A stretch of 64,000 nucleotides of DNA from JAWXBM01 sp964470455 (GTDB lineage: Bacteria > Pseudomonadota > Gammaproteobacteria > Xanthomonadales > SZUA-36). Position 1 is the first letter of the stretch. Each line of letters begins with the position of its first letter. The stretch is taken from the NCBI GenBank assembly GCA_964470455.1, contig CAYYCX010000010.1, positions 1 to 64,000 on the forward strand, given 5' to 3'. A model generated the notes under the pieces. That model had not been told where the DNA came from. It made no database searches and saw only the letters and a program-made list of their open reading frames with translations. Below, in pieces: positions 52,811-62,131 of this stretch. Position numbers and translations under genes: made by a program.

Positions 52811-53188
52811 TCAGCCGGTTCGCTGCCGCACCAGGAAGGCGATCAGCAGCAGTCCGCAAGCGAAAAGATCGACCAGCGCAACTTTTTTCAACGCCGGCCC
52901 GGGCGCGTCGGCCAGCCAAACCAGCAGCATGAAACCCGCCATGCTGATGAACGCCATCCACATGGCAGCCGGTTGCAGCTGGCGGCTGAAAGCTGCCCAG
53001 ATGATGAAACCACCCAGAATCCCGAACAGCAGGGCGCGGTGTTGCAACAGGGTGAGCAAGTCACCTTCCAGGGTGCCGAAACCATACAGGCTGTCCAGCC
53101 GCGCTGCACCGAGCAGGCCCATCACCGGCGCAAAATTCACCAGGCCCACAAGAACCAGCAGAGCCGTCACGAATCCCTGGCGCGACAT
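52811..53188 (-). CDS. small four-helix membrane protein
   Basis: 125 residues, four predicted membrane helices, no motif I recognise. Directly behind the MBL-fold gene: a start at 53188 begins 1 bp after the MBL stop; a start at 53200 would overlap it. Translational coupling suggests shared function, perhaps in sulfur metabolism, but this is only contextual. Confidence 0.7.
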   Translation of the reverse strand: MSRQGFVTALLVLVGLVNFAPVMGLLGAARLDSLYGFGTLEGDLLTLLQHRALLFGILGGFIIWAAFSRQLQPAAMWMAFISMAGFMLLVWLADAPGPALKKVALVDLFACGLLLIAFLVRQRTG

Positions 53189-53189
53189 G

Positions 53190-54080
53190 TCAGTATGCAT
53201 CCTCTGCCGCCTGGTCGAGTCGCAACGGGACCTTGAGGTATCTCACGCCATTCGACTCGGCCCTGGGTAATTGCCCCGCGCGGATATTCACCTGTATGGA
53301 CGGCAGCAGCAATACCGGCGCTGCCAGCTTCGCATCGCGCTCATTCCGCATTTTCACGTAGTCCGCCTCGGCGACACTACCGCCCACATGGATGTTACTG
53401 TCCCTCTGTGCGCCAACCGTCGTTTCCCAGGCAAACTCGTCCCGTCCCGGCGCCTTGTAGTCATGGCAGACAAATACGCGGGTTTCCGGCGGCAGGGCCA
53501 GCAGGCGCTGCATCGACTGGTACAGCTGCGCCGCGCTGCCCCCAGGAAAATCCGCCCTGGCGGTGCCGTAATCCGGCATGAACAGCGTGTCGCCCACGAA
53601 CACGGCATCACCGATGAGGTAGGAAATGCAGGCAGGGGTGTGGCCGGGGGTGTGCATCACCCGCACATCCAGGGTGCCCAACGGGAAGACCTCGCCATCA
53701 GTGAACAGGTGGTCGAACTCGCTGCCGTCACCGGAGATATCCTCGAGGTTGAAGACGGCACGAAAGATGCGCTGCACTTCGCTGATGTGCTCACCAATGC
53801 CCACTTTGGCGCCGGTTTTCTGCTTCAGGTAAGGTGCCGCCGACAGGTGATCCGCATGCGCGTGCGTTTCCAGAATCCACTGCACATCCACTGCCGCTTT
53901 CCGCGCGGCTTCCAGGATGGCATCCGCCGAGTGGGTATTCACCTTGCCCGAGCGATGGTCGTAATCCAGAACCGGGTCGATGATGGCGGCCGCCTTGGTT
54001 TCCGGGTCGATGACCAGGTAGGTGATGGTATTGGTGGCCTCATCCAGAAAACCGCGCACCAAGGGGTTGGTTTTGTTCAT
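53190..54080 (-). CDS. MBL-fold metallo-hydrolase (BLH / persulfide-dioxygenase-like)
   Basis: 296 residues. Metal motif THAHADHL, then MHTPGHTP, VGDTLFMPDYGTARADFPGG and CHDYK, typical of the ETHE1/BLH branch that oxidises glutathione persulfide. AAGGTGAG precedes the ATG. Followed by a small membrane protein gene. In related bacteria BLH works in sulfide detoxification; the rhodanese partner is not seen here. Confidence 0.88.
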   Translation of the reverse strand: MNKTNPLVRGFLDEATNTITYLVIDPETKAAAIIDPVLDYDHRSGKVNTHSADAILEAARKAAVDVQWILETHAHADHLSAAPYLKQKTGAKVGIGEHISEVQRIFRAVFNLEDISGDGSEFDHLFTDGEVFPLGTLDVRVMHTPGHTPACISYLIGDAVFVGDTLFMPDYGTARADFPGGSAAQLYQSMQRLLALPPETRVFVCHDYKAPGRDEFAWETTVGAQRDSNIHVGGSVAEADYVKMRNERDAKLAAPVLLLPSIQVNIRAGQLPRAESNGVRYLKVPLRLDQAAEDAY

Positions 54081-54117
54081 CTGCTCACCTTATTTGCAGC
54101 GGTCCTTCAAGTGAAGG

Positions 54118-54396
54118 TTAAGGTACGCGTTTGCTCAACAACTCAGCCATGCGCGTTTGCCATCCCGGGCCGGATGCTTTCCAGCGGGCGAGCACCGTCT
54201 CGGGCAAACGGATGGTGACCTGTTTGCGAGGATTCTTTGCAATCGGGCGCCCTGCTTTTCTGACCTTCCCGCGACTGAGCATCTCTTCCGTCAATTCGGG
54301 CAAATCTTCGTATTCGTCTGCTTTCAGGACGTGAGCATCCACGCGCTTCAAATCAGATTTCAAGGAACGGTTTGATGAGCGCTTGTTCGCGTTCAT
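54118..54396 (-). CDS. brnA: BrnA-family antitoxin, second copy
   Basis: 92 residues, intact. N-terminal MNANKRSSNRSLKSDLKRVD and the core GRPIAKNPRKQVTIRLP ... RWKASGPGWQTRM are standard for BrnA of the DUF3680/CopG-like type. It starts 10 bp beyond the premature stop of its toxin. Sequence differs strongly from the antitoxin at 15.8 kb. Confidence 0.88.
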   Translation of the reverse strand: MNANKRSSNRSLKSDLKRVDAHVLKADEYEDLPELTEEMLSRGKVRKAGRPIAKNPRKQVTIRLPETVLARWKASGPGWQTRMAELLSKRVP

Positions 54397-54627
54397 TGGC
54401 TTTTCTCATGCTGAGTTGTGTCGAACTGATCCTCGTGGCGTATAACCGATGACAACCAGACGTCCCGCCAGGTACCCATAGCAAATGATCCGTATTTCAC
54501 CGTAATCCCTGCAAGTATCTTCTACTTCGAGGGTCACTCCCGCAAATACTTCGGCCGCATCGTCAAAATCAAGGCCACGTTGCGACAGGGTTCGCTCACG
54601 CTTGGCAGGATCATAACTGATCTTCAT
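54353..54627 (-). pseudogene. brnT: brnT toxin, frameshifted near its 3' end
   Basis: The frame from 54627 gives 73 residues of normal BrnT (AKRERTLSQRGLDFDDAAEVF ... GYTPRGSVRH, shown with gaps) and stops early at 54406. The expected end, MRKANEREQALIKPFLEI, follows in another frame starting at 54409 and ending at 54353. Between RH and MRK there are 8 bases where family members have 9, so a single base was lost. The C-terminal strand/helix with conserved Arg is missing from the product, so the toxin is probably inactive while brnA remains. Confidence 0.75.
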
Positions 54628-54647
54628 ATTATTGTAACTACATAAAT

Positions 54648-55175
54648 CTACTGTTCCTGACGCACCATCAGCCCATGCACCACAATATCGAGGTCCATGC
54701 CTTCACCACCCCATTGGGGAATGGCGGTTCTGGGGTCAATTTCCAGACCAGCGCCCGCGTTGCCGATTTCCAGTTCCAAAAAGCTTCCGCGGAAACTTTT
54801 CCGACGGTTTCTGCACCGCATTCGATCGCGGATTCAGCGCCGGTGCCTGCAGTCCTGAGTGTTTCGATGTCGGTGTGCAGATTGACGACGATTTGATTGG
54901 CGCTTGTAGATGATGTGCCGTGGGATGTTCCGGCCAGCCAGCTTTCCGAAATCCGCACCGGAGCATGGGCCCGGCGGCTGGCCATGGGATGCGGTTTGGC
55001 AATGATTTCCGGCTCTGAACTTTGGCTCCACGTTTCTGCAGAAACGTGCTTTTGCTCTTCGAACAACTGCTGCGCGCCGGTTTCGACAGCCTGCTGGAAA
55101 ATCGCGCCCTGTTCGGGAGTAAGGCGAGCCTGGACCACCTGGGCCTGTTCACACTACCTGAATGCGCGATGCGCA
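54648..55175 (-). pseudogene. remnant of a DUF222/HNH nuclease gene
   Basis: Matches parts of the protein at 14.1-15.5 kb: RLTPEQGAIFQQAVETGAQ (DUF222), QIVVNLHTDIETLRTAG (as VVHIHTNIETLKADG) and, after a frame change, a tail GGEGMDLDIVVHGLMV that parallels GENMDDQMAVEGLLF. The whole HNH core and the N-terminus are gone. Contains two copies of the CCGCGG/CTGCAG-centred palindrome. Confidence 0.7.
55029..55048. repeat. 20-bp perfect palindrome CACGTTTCTGCAGAAACGTG
   Basis: Inside the HNH remnant. Same family as the palindrome at 12858 with CTGCAG in the centre; a weaker copy lies at 54781-54798. Confidence 0.8.
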
Positions 55176-55182
55176 TGATCGC

Positions 55183-55755
55183 TCAGCGGGACACAAGCTC
55201 CACCAGTCTGGCAGCCAGATTCCGCCACCAGGAGCCTGGCCCCCCTGCCCCATGTCCAAGCTGTTGCCGCAGCTGGCTGTCACCCTGCCCACGGGCGATA
55301 AAGACGGTCCGGCAATGGTCTGAAATTTCGCTCCAGTTCTCCTGCACCATGCTTTCCAGTTCAGGATCATCGAATTCACCCGGAACGTGTGTACTCAGCT
55401 CCAGCATTTTGCGGGCCACCAGAATGCCCTCGCCGTAAGCGACGATGACCACCTCCTGGTACGGGCGGGATTCCCGAATGCCAGCGGCGTTAATTGAGGC
55501 AACCAGCAAAAGCAATTCGACGGCCAGTTTTGCAATCACTTCGCTGTCGATTTTCCCCAGATACCGGGGCATGAAGAAATCCGCCCGGGGAAAGGTTTTC
55601 TTGAGCCGCCGCTTCAGCCACCGTTGCGCCGATTTGTCGCCCTGGTGCGGGTGAAACCACACCAACAGCTTGCCGTTGAATTCCTGGTTGTCGGCATGAT
55701 CGACCTGCAGGTCTTCCAGCAGGTTTATGTGGGAATGAATGAATGCGATATCCAC
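55183..55755 (-). CDS. alpha/beta-hydrolase-like protein, probably truncated and inactive
   Basis: About 190 residues from a GTG at 55755. The central strand-loop-helix VVIVAYGEGILVARKML looks like the nucleophile elbow of lipase-like hydrolases (GxSxG) with Glu in place of Ser. The protein ends soon after, without the usual catalytic Asp/His region, right next to the HNH remnant, so the gene may have been cut by insertion. Function unknown; could be a pseudoenzyme. Confidence 0.6.
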   Translation of the reverse strand: MDIAFIHSHINLLEDLQVDHADNQEFNGKLLVWFHPHQGDKSAQRWLKRRLKKTFPRADFFMPRYLGKIDSEVIAKLAVELLLLVASINAAGIRESRPYQEVVIVAYGEGILVARKMLELSTHVPGEFDDPELESMVQENWSEISDHCRTVFIARGQGDSQLRQQLGHGAGGPGSWWRNLAARLVELVSR

Positions 55756-55787
55756 GCAGGAATCCGCTCTCCCGGGGGCCCGGGATC

Positions 55788-57785
55788 TCAACCGTTCCTT
55801 ACCCGTTTCACAAACCATCCTGCGAACAGCAGGAAGAAAGCGAATCCCACGAGGTTGACCATCAGGTCGGAGCCGGCCCAGCCGACGCCGAATCCGGCGG
55901 GGCGCGCGCCCTGCACGAAGGCCGCGCCAGCGATGGCCACGCCCAGCAGGCCTTCGCCGCCGACGAAACCGGAACCGAGCAGTACGCCGCGGTCACGGCG
56001 TTCCATGGACTGGGCTTCATCTTTTGAACTCCGCTCCAGCCACAACTTGAGCATGCCGCCGAAAAAAATTGGCATCATGGTGGAAACGGGCAGGTAGACG
56101 CCCACCGCGAACGGCAGCGAGGGAATGCGCGCCAGTTCGGCGGCGATGGCGATGCCGACGCCGATGCCCACCAGCCCCCAGGGCAGGTTCTGTTCCAGCA
56201 CGCCGTCGATCACCAGCTTCATCAGCGTGGCCTGCGGCGCGGGCAGTTCGGCGCTGCCAAAGCCGAAGGTTTCCGCCAGCAGCAGCACCGACAGGCAGAC
56301 AAAGGTGGCGGAGGTGAGCACGCCGATCATCTCGCCCAACTGCTGCGAGCGCGGCGTGGCGCCGAGCAGATAGCCGGTTTTCAGGTCCTGCGAAGTGTCG
56401 CCAGCGATACTGGCAGCGATCGCCACCACGCACCCCACCGTCAGCGCCGCGGCCTTGCCCGCCATGTCGGTCCAGCCCATCACCAGGAACACGCCGGCCG
56501 TACCCAAAAGCGCGGCGATGGTCATGCCGCTGGTGGGATTGCTGGTCACCCCCACCAGGCCGACGATGCGTGAAGCCACGGTGACAAAAAAGAAGGCAAA
56601 CACCACCACGCAGATGGCGGCCACCAGGCGGTGCATTACATCCGGCATGGCGGCGAACGGTGCCGGAACGAACACCAGCACCAGCGCGATGCAGGCAAGG
56701 CCAATACCCACGGCCTTCAGCGGCAAGTCGCGGCTGGTGCGAGGCATTGCTGCCGCAGGCGCGGCGTTGCCGCCGGCATCCACCTGGCTGCGCAATTCGC
56801 CGGCGCCAATGCGGAAGGACTCGATCATCACCGGCAGGCTGCGGATCAGCGTAATGATGCCTGCCGCGGCCACCGCGCCGGCGCCGATGTAACGCACGTA
56901 GCGGCTCCAGATCTGGCTGGCCGACATGTCGGAAATGCTCAGCACCAGCTCGGGATAAAGCGGCGGTTTGCCTTCGCCCCACCAGGCAATGAGAGGAATG
57001 ATCACCAGCGCCGACAGCAGGCCGCCGCCCACCATCACAGTGGCGATGCGCGGCCCGAGGATGTAACCCACGCCGAACAGCGCCGGCGACAGGTCCATCC
57101 CCAGCTCGCCTTTCTTCAGGAAGGGAATTCTCAGGTGGGCTTCATCCACCAGCACCTGCGCCCAGCCGGTCAGCGCCTTGTAGGCCGCGCCCACGCCGAG
57201 GCCGATGAACACATTCCTCGCCTGGCCGCCACGAGACTCATTGGCCACCAGCACATGCGCGCAGGCCGTGCCCTCGGGATACGGCAGGTTGCCGTGCTCG
57301 CGCTCGATCAGGAAGCGCCGCAGCGGAATCATGAACAGCACGCCGAGCATGCCGCCGGCCATCGCCAGCAGGGTCATCTGCAACAACGAGGGATAAACGC
57401 CCCACAGGAACAGCGCCGGCAGGGTGAAAATCACGCCGCTGGCCACCGAACTGGATGCCGAGCCCACGGTCTGCGCGAGATTGGCTTCCAGGATGTTGGC
57501 CGTACCACCCATTTTGCGCAGCGCATGGAATGCCGCCACGGTCATCACCGCCACCGGTATCGAAGTGCTGATGGTCAGCCCAGCGCGCAACCCCAGGTAG
57601 GCATTGGCCGCACCGAACAGGATGCCGAAGGCGATACCGAAGAATATCGCCTTGACGGTGAATTCAGCGGGATTCTCGCTGCGGGGCACGTAGGGCTGGT
57701 AGATCTCGCCCTCCTTCAACGGGCGGTGGGCATTCTCGGGCAGGCCTTTGCCCGCGTGCAGGTGAATGGTGGGGGTCTCCGACAC
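55788..57785 (-). CDS. OPT-family oligopeptide transporter
   Basis: 665 residues, about fifteen membrane helices. OPT signatures near the N-terminus (ANAYLGLRAGLTISTSIPVAVM) and GEMIGVLTSA, VGIGVGIAIAAELA. Proton-coupled uptake of oligopeptides or metal chelates. The start at 57785 is preceded by an imperfect 12-bp duplication. Divergent from cbpA. Confidence 0.93.
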   Translation of the reverse strand: MSETPTIHLHAGKGLPENAHRPLKEGEIYQPYVPRSENPAEFTVKAIFFGIAFGILFGAANAYLGLRAGLTISTSIPVAVMTVAAFHALRKMGGTANILEANLAQTVGSASSSVASGVIFTLPALFLWGVYPSLLQMTLLAMAGGMLGVLFMIPLRRFLIEREHGNLPYPEGTACAHVLVANESRGGQARNVFIGLGVGAAYKALTGWAQVLVDEAHLRIPFLKKGELGMDLSPALFGVGYILGPRIATVMVGGGLLSALVIIPLIAWWGEGKPPLYPELVLSISDMSASQIWSRYVRYIGAGAVAAAGIITLIRSLPVMIESFRIGAGELRSQVDAGGNAAPAAAMPRTSRDLPLKAVGIGLACIALVLVFVPAPFAAMPDVMHRLVAAICVVVFAFFFVTVASRIVGLVGVTSNPTSGMTIAALLGTAGVFLVMGWTDMAGKAAALTVGCVVAIAASIAGDTSQDLKTGYLLGATPRSQQLGEMIGVLTSATFVCLSVLLLAETFGFGSAELPAPQATLMKLVIDGVLEQNLPWGLVGIGVGIAIAAELARIPSLPFAVGVYLPVSTMMPIFFGGMLKLWLERSSKDEAQSMERRDRGVLLGSGFVGGEGLLGVAIAGAAFVQGARPAGFGVGWAGSDLMVNLVGFAFFLLFAGWFVKRVRNG

Positions 57786-57794
57786 TCGCGTTCT

Positions 57795-57818
57795 CCTTGT
57801 TGTCTGGCTTGTTGCCTT
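57795..57818. repeat. imperfect 12-bp duplication upstream of the OPT gene
   Basis: CCTTGTTGTCTG then GCTTGTTGCCTT (9 of 12 identical), 10-33 bp before the OPT start codon. Weakest of the eight period-12 arrays. Confidence 0.45.
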
Positions 57819-57993
57819 GTGTTGCCTGCTTCATTTGCTGGCTGTGCGATGCAGCGTGTCCCGGCTATTCTGGCGGCAAAACTGACCGCCATCAAACGTG
57901 AGGCCCCGCGCCTTGATACGCGAACTTGTCGAAGCCACATGGCCGTGGCAGTCTGTGGAAAGCATTTCACGAAACCGGAGCAAGTATCGGATC

Positions 57994-58941
57994 ATGGAAT
58001 ACAAGGATTACTACAAGGTCATGGGCGTGGCCAAAGATGCCAGCGCGGATGACATCAAGCGCGCCTATCGCAAGCTGGCGCGCAAGTACCACCCGGACGT
58101 CAGCAAGGAAAAGGATGCCGAAGCCCGCTTCAAGGAACTGGGCGAGGCCTACGAAGTGCTGAAAGACCCGGAAAAGCGCGCCGCGTATGACCAGCTCGGC
58201 AGCAACTGGCAGGCCGGGCAGGATTTTCGCCCCCCACCCGGCTGGCAGGGCGGGTTCCGCCAGGGCCCAGGGGGCGGTCCGGGGGCCGGCCCGGGTTCAG
58301 CCGCGGATTTCAGTGACTTTTTTGAAGAGCTGTTCGGCCGCGCGCAGGCTTCGCGGGGCGGCAGGCGTGCCGGTGCCGGCCAGGAATTCCACATGCAGGG
58401 CGAGGACCGCCATGCCCGCATCCTGATCGACATCGAGGACAGCTACCAGGGCGCGACCCGCCAGCTCACCCTGCAGGTTCCCGAGGTAACGCCCGAGGGC
58501 TACCTGCAAAACCGCGAACGAACCCTGTCGGTGAAAATTCCCAAAGGCATACGCCAGGGCCAGCAGATCCGGCTCAGCGGCCAGGGTGGCGCCGGTATGG
58601 GCCAGGGCCCCGCCGGCGACCTCTACCTCGAGGTGGCATTCAGGCCACACCCGCGCTATCGCGCCGACGGCAAGGACATCTACGTCGACGTGCCGGTGAT
58701 GCCGTGGCAGGCCGCGCTGGGTGACAGCATAAGCGTGGCCACGCCCACCGGGCAGGTGAAACTGAAGGTTCCGGCAGGATCGCAGAGCGGCAAAACCCTG
58801 CGCCTCAAGGGTGGCGGGCTGCCGGCGAAATCCCCCGGCGACCTGTACGCGGTGCTGAAGCTGGTCAATCCGCCCGCCGACACCGCGAAAGCGCGTGCTG
58901 CCTTTGAGCATCTGCGCGACCAACTGGAGCAAAGCTCATGA
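57994..58941 (+). CDS. cbpA: DnaJ-class co-chaperone, CbpA type
   Basis: 315 residues. J-domain (1-67) with HPD in KYHPDVSK, a Gly/Pro/Phe-rich linker (about 75-110), and two C-terminal beta domains without the DnaJ zinc finger, i.e. type II. Stimulates DnaK; E. coli CbpA also binds DNA. ATG at 57994; upstream frame residues are not family-like. Overlaps cbpM. Confidence 0.92.
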   Translation: MEYKDYYKVMGVAKDASADDIKRAYRKLARKYHPDVSKEKDAEARFKELGEAYEVLKDPEKRAAYDQLGSNWQAGQDFRPPPGWQGGFRQGPGGGPGAGPGSAADFSDFFEELFGRAQASRGGRRAGAGQEFHMQGEDRHARILIDIEDSYQGATRQLTLQVPEVTPEGYLQNRERTLSVKIPKGIRQGQQIRLSGQGGAGMGQGPAGDLYLEVAFRPHPRYRADGKDIYVDVPVMPWQAALGDSISVATPTGQVKLKVPAGSQSGKTLRLKGGGLPAKSPGDLYAVLKLVNPPADTAKARAAFEHLRDQLEQSS

Positions 58942-59258
58942 GCACGAACAGCCCCCTGCAGGGTGAGATTCCCGGCTACGATGCGCCGCTGACACTCGAA
59001 CAATTGTGCCGCAGCTGCGGCCTGCCGCGCGAGCAGGTACTGCTGCTGGTGGAGGAAGGCATCATAGAACCGCAGGCCGAGGCCAGCGACCGCACCGGGC
59101 ACTGGCACTTCCACTGGAAAAGCCTGACACGGGTGCGCACCAGTACGCGGCTGCAACAGGACCTGGGCGTCAACCTGCCCGGCGTGGCGCTGGCGCTGGA
59201 ATTGCTCGAACGGATCGAACAACTGGAACGGCGCCTGCAAAGCCTCGATCCGGACTGA
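58938..59258 (+). CDS. cbpM: CbpM-like modulator of CbpA
   Basis: 106 residues, MerR-like HTH fold: TLEQLCRSCGLPREQVLLLVEEGIIEPQ, then a helical tail ending LERIEQLERRLQSL. CbpM binds the CbpA J-domain and blocks it. Start overlaps the cbpA stop (ATGA). Confidence 0.88.
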   Translation: MSTNSPLQGEIPGYDAPLTLEQLCRSCGLPREQVLLLVEEGIIEPQAEASDRTGHWHFHWKSLTRVRTSTRLQQDLGVNLPGVALALELLERIEQLERRLQSLDPD

Positions 59259-59348
59259 ACAAAAGCGGCTGACTGAAAGCCGAGCGCGCCGGCCGCCACG
59301 CCGGCCGCCAATCCAGGCACAGCACCGCCCACCAACCTGGGAGTTTCC

Positions 59349-60716
59349 ATGGCAGCCACACCGATCCAACCCTGGGATGTCCTGCGTGACTACCTGAACA
59401 GCAATGACACCGAAGGCCTGACCCATTTCCTCTCCGGGCTGAGCGGCGAGGACAGCCTGCGGGCCTTCATGCGGCTGGACAGCAATGAGCAGCAGCGAGT
59501 GCTGGAGCGCATCAACCCGGTAGCCGCGGCTGAAGTCATGGCCGTCATACCGGCGCAACCGGCCGCCGGACTGCTGGAAGAACTGAATCCACAGCTGGCC
59601 GCCTCCATCGTCAGCGAGATGCCCAGCAGCAGCCAGGCCGATGTACTGGGCGACCTGGATGCGGAAGACCTGGAGGAAATCCTGCGCTACATGGACGAAC
59701 GCGAGGCCCTGGGCGCGCGTCACCTGATGGCGTATGACGACCACGTCGCCGGCGGGCTGATGGTGACCGAGTACTTCAGCTACCCCCGGATGTACCGTGC
59801 CCGGGCCGTGCTGAATGACCTGCAGCGCCGCGAGGAAGAATACGAACTCAACCACGTGCTGGACATCTACGTCACCGGCCACGCGCAGCAATTGCTGGGC
59901 CTGTGTCATTTGCGCGATATCGCCCTGGCTGCTCCCGATACGCGGCTGGCGGATATCTACCGGCCGGCCCTGTCGGTGCGGGACACCGCGACGCTGGTGG
60001 AACTGGAACACTTTTTCAGCCAGCACCACCTGTCAGCCGTGCCGGTGGTGGATGACGGGCAACGCATGCTGGGCGTGCTGCGCCGTCGCGCGGTGTTCGA
60101 TGCCCTGGGCAAAGAGGCGGAAGCCGCTTATCTCAAGTCGCGCGGTATCGTCGGCGGCGAGGAACTGCGCTCCATGCCCACCCTGCTGCGTTCGCGCCGG
60201 CGACTTTCCTGGCTCACCGTCAACATCCTGCTGAATGTGATCGCGGCCAGTGTGATCGCCCAGTTCCAGGATGTGCTCAGCGCAGTGATCGTGCTGGCCG
60301 TGTTCCTGCCCATCATTTCCGACATGAGCGGCTGTTCCGGCAACCAGGCGGTGGCGGTGAGCATGCGCGAACTCGCGCTGGGCATGATCAAGCCGCAGGA
60401 TTTCTACTACGTCTGGCGCAAGGAAGCGGCGGTGGGCGTGATCAACGGCCTGGTGCTGGGCCTGTTGATCGCCCTCGTCGCCTGGGCCTGGCAGGGTAAT
60501 CCCTGGCTCGGGCTGGTGGTGGGTTTCGCGCTGTCCCTCAACACGCTGATTGCGGTCTCCGTAGGCGGCACGCTGCCGGTGCTGCTGAAGCGCTTCAGAA
60601 TCGACCCGGCGGTGGCGTCCGGCCCTATCCTCACCACGGTTACCGACATGTGCGGATTCTTCCTGCTGCTGGCCACCGCCGGCCTGATGCTGCCTTACCT
60701 CACCGGCAGCGCATGA
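59349..60716 (+). CDS. mgtE: MgtE magnesium transporter
   Basis: 455 residues, full length. N domain (superhelical, residues 1-125), two CBS domains (about 130-255; QHHLSAVPVVDDGQRMLGV), then five membrane helices with the family motifs FLPIISDMSGCSGNQA and a final TTVTDMCGFFLLLATAGL that binds Mg2+ in the pore. Mg2+-gated uptake channel. 90 bp after cbpM; the G+C-rich palindromic stretch GCCGGCCGCCACGCCGGC lies in between. Confidence 0.94.
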   Translation: MAATPIQPWDVLRDYLNSNDTEGLTHFLSGLSGEDSLRAFMRLDSNEQQRVLERINPVAAAEVMAVIPAQPAAGLLEELNPQLAASIVSEMPSSSQADVLGDLDAEDLEEILRYMDEREALGARHLMAYDDHVAGGLMVTEYFSYPRMYRARAVLNDLQRREEEYELNHVLDIYVTGHAQQLLGLCHLRDIALAAPDTRLADIYRPALSVRDTATLVELEHFFSQHHLSAVPVVDDGQRMLGVLRRRAVFDALGKEAEAAYLKSRGIVGGEELRSMPTLLRSRRRLSWLTVNILLNVIAASVIAQFQDVLSAVIVLAVFLPIISDMSGCSGNQAVAVSMRELALGMIKPQDFYYVWRKEAAVGVINGLVLGLLIALVAWAWQGNPWLGLVVGFALSLNTLIAVSVGGTLPVLLKRFRIDPAVASGPILTTVTDMCGFFLLLATAGLMLPYLTGSA

Positions 60717-60792
60717 TGCCGGTGCGGGCTTCACTCTTCATTGACGGCCGCTGGCGGAACATGGCCGGCATTCACCAACAGGATCACGATTG

Positions 60793-62109
60793 ATGTTCAA
60801 GTCCGGCACATTGCGCAGCAACCTCGTCAGGGTATTCCTGCTGCAGGTGCTGGCCATTTCGGTGGCCGTGATACTGGGCGTGTTCGGCGCCGCCAAGGTG
60901 GTGGAGGGCATCCTGGTGAATGAGGCCCTGGACGGCGAAGCAGCGCATTACTGGGCGCTGTACGAAGCCAACCCGGAACATCCCCGGCCCAACACCCAGA
61001 ACCTGTACGGTTACCTGCGGCAGAAGCAACACGGCGACGAGATACCCGGCTGGTTGGCGGACCAGCAGCCGGGCTTCCGCCGAATCGACAATGGCATCAG
61101 CCAGCCGCTGGTGCACATCAGCGACCACAACGGCCCACACGGCAATGCCCGCCTGTACCTGGTATTTGACGAAATACAGGTGTCGCGGCTGGTGATGTTT
61201 TTCGGCGTGGTGCCACTGAGCCTGGTGTTGTTGCTGGCCTACACCGTGACCTGGTTCGGCTACCGGCTATCGCGCACTGCCGTCTCCCCGCTGGTGCAAC
61301 TGGCCAACCGCGTGGAGGCATTTGATGCCCGTTCCGGCGACCTGCAGGAACTCGATTTCCACGTGGATGCCACCAGCAACAGTGAGGTGCAGATCCTCGC
61401 CGGCGCCCTGCAGCAATTCATCGAGCGGGTGAACCGCTTCCTGCACCGCGAGCGCAATTTCACCCGCAATGCCAGCCACGAACTGCGCACGCCGCTGGCC
61501 GTGATGCGCGCCAACCTCGATTCCCTGCAGCGCCGTACCGCCGGCCAACCGGAACTGGCAGCGCCGCTGGAACGCATGCAGCGCACCGTGCGCGACATGG
61601 AAAAGCTGCTGGAAACCCTGCTGATCCTGGCGCGGGAAGATGAATCACGCCTGCCGCGCGAGGCCATTATCGTCAACGACCTGGTGGCTGAGCGCATCGA
61701 GCAGATGCAACGCGCCTTTGACACCAAGCAGGTGCCGGTAAAACTGCAGGCCGACAGCCTGGTGCAGTTGCAGGCTCCGCCCAAGGTGCTGGCCATCGTG
61801 ATCGACAACCTGCTGCGCAATGCGCTCAGCTACACCGAGCAGGGTGAGGTCACGGTGCACATCCGCGACGGAGGACTGACGGTCAGCGACACCGGCCCGG
61901 GCATGAGCGAGGAATTGCTGCAGCGCATTTTCGAGCCTTTTGAACGCGGCGAATCCAGTACCAAGGGGTTCGGCCTGGGCCTCACCATCGTCAAACGGCT
62001 GTGCGACCGCTTTGGCTGGCAGATCTCGATGCAAAGCAAACCGGGTGAAGGCAGCACCGCCACGCTGGAATGGGGCGACGCGGTGGTTGTGGGACGGAAG
62101 GCCGGCTAG
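60793..62109 (+). CDS. sensor histidine kinase
   Basis: 438 residues. Two membrane helices (about 10-35 and 130-160) enclose a periplasmic sensor domain of about 95 residues. H-box NASHELRTPLAVM, N-box NLLRNALSYTEQG, G boxes VSDTGPGMSEE and GFGLGLTIVKRL. ATG at 60793. Its presumed partner regulator is encoded convergently 22 bp away. Confidence 0.92.
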   Translation: MFKSGTLRSNLVRVFLLQVLAISVAVILGVFGAAKVVEGILVNEALDGEAAHYWALYEANPEHPRPNTQNLYGYLRQKQHGDEIPGWLADQQPGFRRIDNGISQPLVHISDHNGPHGNARLYLVFDEIQVSRLVMFFGVVPLSLVLLLAYTVTWFGYRLSRTAVSPLVQLANRVEAFDARSGDLQELDFHVDATSNSEVQILAGALQQFIERVNRFLHRERNFTRNASHELRTPLAVMRANLDSLQRRTAGQPELAAPLERMQRTVRDMEKLLETLLILAREDESRLPREAIIVNDLVAERIEQMQRAFDTKQVPVKLQADSLVQLQAPPKVLAIVIDNLLRNALSYTEQGEVTVHIRDGGLTVSDTGPGMSEELLQRIFEPFERGESSTKGFGLGLTIVKRLCDRFGWQISMQSKPGEGSTATLEWGDAVVVGRKAG

Positions 62110-62131
62110 GCCCGCGCCGGATTGACCGGTA

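Noticed and set aside
59270..59340. GC-rich inverted repeat GCCGGCCGCCACGCCGGC between cbpM and mgtE as a terminator
   Set aside because: Short stem with no T-run, and the stretch is generally GC-rich; not convincing.
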